Position numbers and translations under genes: made by a program
Assembly (NCBI GenBank): GCA_965230045.1
Contig: OZ245940.1
Coordinates: 3,410,001 to 3,474,000 of the forward strand
Origin: G963662905 sp965230045
Lineage (GTDB): Bacteria > Bacteroidota > Bacteroidia > Bacteroidales > WRLA01
Reading direction: 5' to 3'
DNA length: 64,000 bases
The notes under the pieces: generated by a model
The model's database searches: none
Seen by the model: only the letters and a program-made list of their open reading frames with translations
Told to the model about the DNA's origin: nothing
Shown here: positions 61,962 through 64,000 of the stretch, in pieces
Numbering within the stretch: position 1 is the first letter of the stretch
Layout: every line of letters starts with the position of its first letter

Positions 61962-62877
61962 CCTTGATTTTGTTAATTTCTTCGGTGCTTAAGCCTGTGA
62001 TTTCCCGGACAACTTCAATTTCTGTACCCTTCAAGAGCTGTCTTTTGGCTACTTTAATTAAACCTCTCTTTTCACCCTCAATCAGCCCTTCTTGTTTGCC
62101 TTCAATCAGCCCTTCTTGTCTGCCTTCTTCCCTGCCTTTAATTAGCCCCTTTTCTTCTGCCCAGTCAATGGAATTTTTGATATCTCTGTAGGCATTCAAA
62201 CTGAACTGATATTCTTTGTACTCCTTTGAATCCAAACGGGCAATTTCTGCCGTTTCAAAGAATTTAAGGAAAACCTGTTCCCTCAGTTTTTCAGGCACAC
62301 GGTCCAAACGGTTTAGGTTTTTGATCACATAAAGCCATTTTTCAAATTTGCTGTCCAGCTCTACCAGCTCCTTGCTGAATTTGGGCATAGCGAGATAAAT
62401 GTAAGTGAGCTTGTCGTAGAAAATATCCTTGCTGTCCAAATCACAGATCTTCGCATCGAAACGGTATTTGTCCTCCGGGCTCTCGTCGCCCTTAAACACA
62501 AAATCCAAAATACCAATGGTATAAACGTGCTTGAGCTCAAAATTCCAGTCTTTGCCTTTGTCTTTTGCCTGCTCCTGAATCGGGAAGGTTGAATAGAAAA
62601 CGGTGCGGTCTTTAAAATACTTCTGTTCAGCCTTTTGCATTTCCACAATGAAACGCTCGCCCTTTTCATTTTTGCAGTAAATATCAAAAATAGCCCTGCG
62701 GTCGCCCAATGCAATCGGCAGGTTTTCGTTGGGCAAATACGACAGCTCCACAATATTTCCTTCCTGCTCGCGGAGCAGCTCGTTCAGGAAATCCTGCAAT
62801 AAATCCTTGCTGGGCTCTTCACCAAACAATCGTTTAAAACCGTAATCCGTAAAAGGATTGATGTATTTTTCCTTCAT
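61939..62877 (-). CDS. Rpn-family PD-(D/E)XK nuclease/transposase-like protein
   Basis: Protein of about 312 aa. It starts KEKYINPFTDYGFKRLFGEE, the standard opening of the family, and its nuclease core is RRAIFDIYCKNEKGERFIVE followed by MQKAEQKYFKDRTVFY (D...ExQ). The C-terminal part is a repetitive charged helix with EGLIEGKQ/EGLIEGEK units. Related Rpn proteins in E. coli are recombination-promoting nucleases. The ATG at 62877 is chosen over a TTG at 62883. The tail is duplicated downstream. Confidence 0.87.
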   Translation of the reverse strand: MKEKYINPFTDYGFKRLFGEEPSKDLLQDFLNELLREQEGNIVELSYLPNENLPIALGDRRAIFDIYCKNEKGERFIVEMQKAEQKYFKDRTVFYSTFPIQEQAKDKGKDWNFELKHVYTIGILDFVFKGDESPEDKYRFDAKICDLDSKDIFYDKLTYIYLAMPKFSKELVELDSKFEKWLYVIKNLNRLDRVPEKLREQVFLKFFETAEIARLDSKEYKEYQFSLNAYRDIKNSIDWAEEKGLIKGREEGRQEGLIEGKQEGLIEGEKRGLIKVAKRQLLKGTEIEVVREITGLSTEEINKIKDELQAND

Positions 62878-62959
62878 AGTCAAAGTGCTTATTCACAAAA
62901 ATAATACATTATAGGCACTAAAATCAATTCTTGAAGCAGCTTTTTTGCCTGACAAAAAT

Positions 62960-63481
62960 TTAATAGGCCGTCTCCCCGTCCCAATTCCCTGATGGATCGT
63001 AATTACAGATTACAATAATACCTTTGTTTCCTTTGCATTCTATAATCGCACAACCTACTTTTTTGGTGTCTTTCCAAACAACTTGTGTGTAATGACCATA
63101 TTTAACGAAATCATCATCAATGGGTTTGGGCTTTTTGTAGTACTTTATTTCACTGCCCCAGGAATCCACAACATATTTTGGTGTGACTTGTGGTGCCGAT
63201 GTCCAGAAAATATTCTCACCGTGGATTTGTTTCCATTTGCCTGAATGCGGGCGGTGTTTCATATCGCATTTTTTACCGAGCTCCATGCCCCATTCCGAAG
63301 CATATTGCGCTAGCTCATCCGACCATTCCAAAGGAGCAGTCCCCACATCTTTGCGCCATTGGTTGTGCTCATCAATAAATTCTTTATTGAGTTCTTCGGT
63401 CATTTCCAGACTTTCCTGTGCATTGATTTTAGCATTGAATATCAACGAAATAAGAAGGATTGAAAAAATGGTTTTGTTCAT
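62960..63481 (-). CDS. CAP-domain (SCP/PR-1-like) secreted protein
   Basis: Protein of 173 aa with a signal peptide (about 1-21, ending KINAQ). The CAP fold is recognised by FIDEHNQWRKDVGTAPLEWS, LAQYASEWGMEL, HGENIFW and the two CAP signatures GHYTQVVWKDTKKVGCA and IVICNYDPSGNW. Both cavity histidines (in HRPHSGKW/HGEN and GHYTQVVW regions) appear present. Bacterial members are extracytoplasmic with unclear function. Monocistronic. Confidence 0.9.
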   Translation of the reverse strand: MNKTIFSILLISLIFNAKINAQESLEMTEELNKEFIDEHNQWRKDVGTAPLEWSDELAQYASEWGMELGKKCDMKHRPHSGKWKQIHGENIFWTSAPQVTPKYVVDSWGSEIKYYKKPKPIDDDFVKYGHYTQVVWKDTKKVGCAIIECKGNKGIIVICNYDPSGNWDGETAY

Positions 63482-63621
63482 GATCTGTACTTTTTAAAAA
63501 TTGTTTTGAAAAAAAACGTTCTTAGCCCGGTAAATATTGCAAAAGTTTATTTCCGGATTTGCTTTAAAATTAAGCATTTTATCAACAGGTTTCGTATTTT
63601 TACCTCCCTAAAAATATTTCT

Positions 63622-64000
63622 ATGAAAGCCGAACATAAAAGTACAGCTTTTTCATTCCTTACAGCACTGATCCTTACAGTGGTTACTGCCTTTATGGTGG
63701 ATGCTCTTTTTGATAACCTGCACAATGTATTGATTTGGTTGATCAGCCTGGCAATAGGTACTGCAATGGGTGTTTTGCTCTATCGCTCGATGATGAAGAA
63801 AACCCGCCATATCGAAAGGGAACTCAAAAAAGCATTTCCTGAAAAATGGCGTTTGCTGTTGCAGAATCATGTTGTGTTTTACCAAAAATTGCCAAAGGCG
63901 GAGCAAAAACAGTTTGAGGAGGATGTGCGGCTGTTTCTGGCTTCCGTGAAAATCAGCGGCGTGGAAACACAAATTACCGAAGAGGATAAATTGCTGGTGG
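63622..64000 (+). CDS. MtfA-like zinc-dependent peptidase, 5' part
   Basis: The first 126 codons of a gene cut by the window edge. Two hydrophobic segments (about 10-28 and 36-55) precede ERELKKAFPEKWRLLLQNHV, then FYQKLPKAEQKQFEEDVRLF and SGVETQITEEDKLLV, which match the start of the MtfA/DgsA anti-repressor peptidase family in Bacteroidota. The HExxH zinc site would lie beyond the window. The ATG is preceded by AT-rich DNA; no promoter was assigned. Confidence 0.82.
   Translation, partial: MKAEHKSTAFSFLTALILTVVTAFMVDALFDNLHNVLIWLISLAIGTAMGVLLYRSMMKKTRHIERELKKAFPEKWRLLLQNHVVFYQKLPKAEQKQFEEDVRLFLASVKISGVETQITEEDKLLV

Overview
The window comes from a member of the Bacteroidota. The signs are a type IX secretion C-terminal sorting domain, promoters of the TTTG / TAnnTTTG type, a TonB receptor with an N-terminal carboxypeptidase-regulatory-like domain, LytS/LytTR signalling, and a class II HMG-CoA reductase mevalonate operon with a GYDIA-type GHMP kinase. 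Class or order cannot be fixed from the sequence; the mevalonate pathway fits flavobacterium-like or saprospirian lineages better than gut Bacteroides.

Region 1 (1-19.6 kb, minus strand) is a surface polysaccharide locus. The promoter-distal part (1-13.1 kb) is AT-rich and holds glycosyltransferases, a Wzy-like polymerase, a sulfotransferase, an alpha-1,2-fucosyltransferase-like enzyme, a Wzx flippase, two DegT-type sugar aminotransferases, two hexapeptide acyltransferases, two cupin/RmlC-type enzymes and Gmd. The proximal part (13.7-19.6 kb) is more GC-rich and encodes the CapE-CapF-CapG route to UDP-N-acetyl-L-fucosamine plus a WbpP/TviC-like 4-epimerase. An imperfect palindrome of 80-90 bp (here called P) lies in nearly every spacer of the proximal part, forms a 7-unit tandem array at 13.16-13.78 kb, and also sits in frame inside capF and wecB. 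One P palindrome carries a GxxExxY (PD-(D/E)XK-like) gene exactly at its apex.

Region 2 (19.6-38.9 kb) is a repeat-dense stretch. Ordinary genes (GxxExxY, MNT/HEPN, HicBA, a winged-helix regulator, a hybrid sensor kinase, a TonB receptor, a TPR-like secreted protein, a LytS/LytTR pair) are separated by long composite arrays. The recurring parts are K (imperfect palindromes built on GCGAAGGRCGCTAAGG-like words), period-7 tracts, H (long hairpins around GGAATGACGCTCC), C (CCCTGAGCGGAGTCGAAGGG and expanded forms) and S (17-bp GTCCCTAAAGTCCCTCA-like tandems). They come in largely constant order and orientation. The many open frames inside them are not genes.

Region 3 (38.9-52.3 kb) is mostly core metabolism on the plus strand: the mevalonate operon, a MenA/UbiA prenyltransferase, tRNA-Leu(CAG), glucose-6-phosphate isomerase, a P-loop kinase, an EamA transporter and a small secreted protein. 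An Abi-like HEPN protein and an AAA/STAND-like ATPase follow. A T9SS cargo protein lies on the minus strand.

Region 4 (52.3-64 kb) holds a minus-strand operon (TetR, LolA-like protein, two FtsX/MacB permeases, LolD-like ATPase, beta-barrel protein), an ISNCY-type insertion sequence with related miniature elements, an Rpn/PDDEXK protein with a duplicated tail, a CAP-domain protein and the start of an MtfA-like peptidase. Miniature elements in this region share termini and 4-bp target duplications with the insertion sequence, and a nested stack of insertions can be read at 59.35-61.68 kb.
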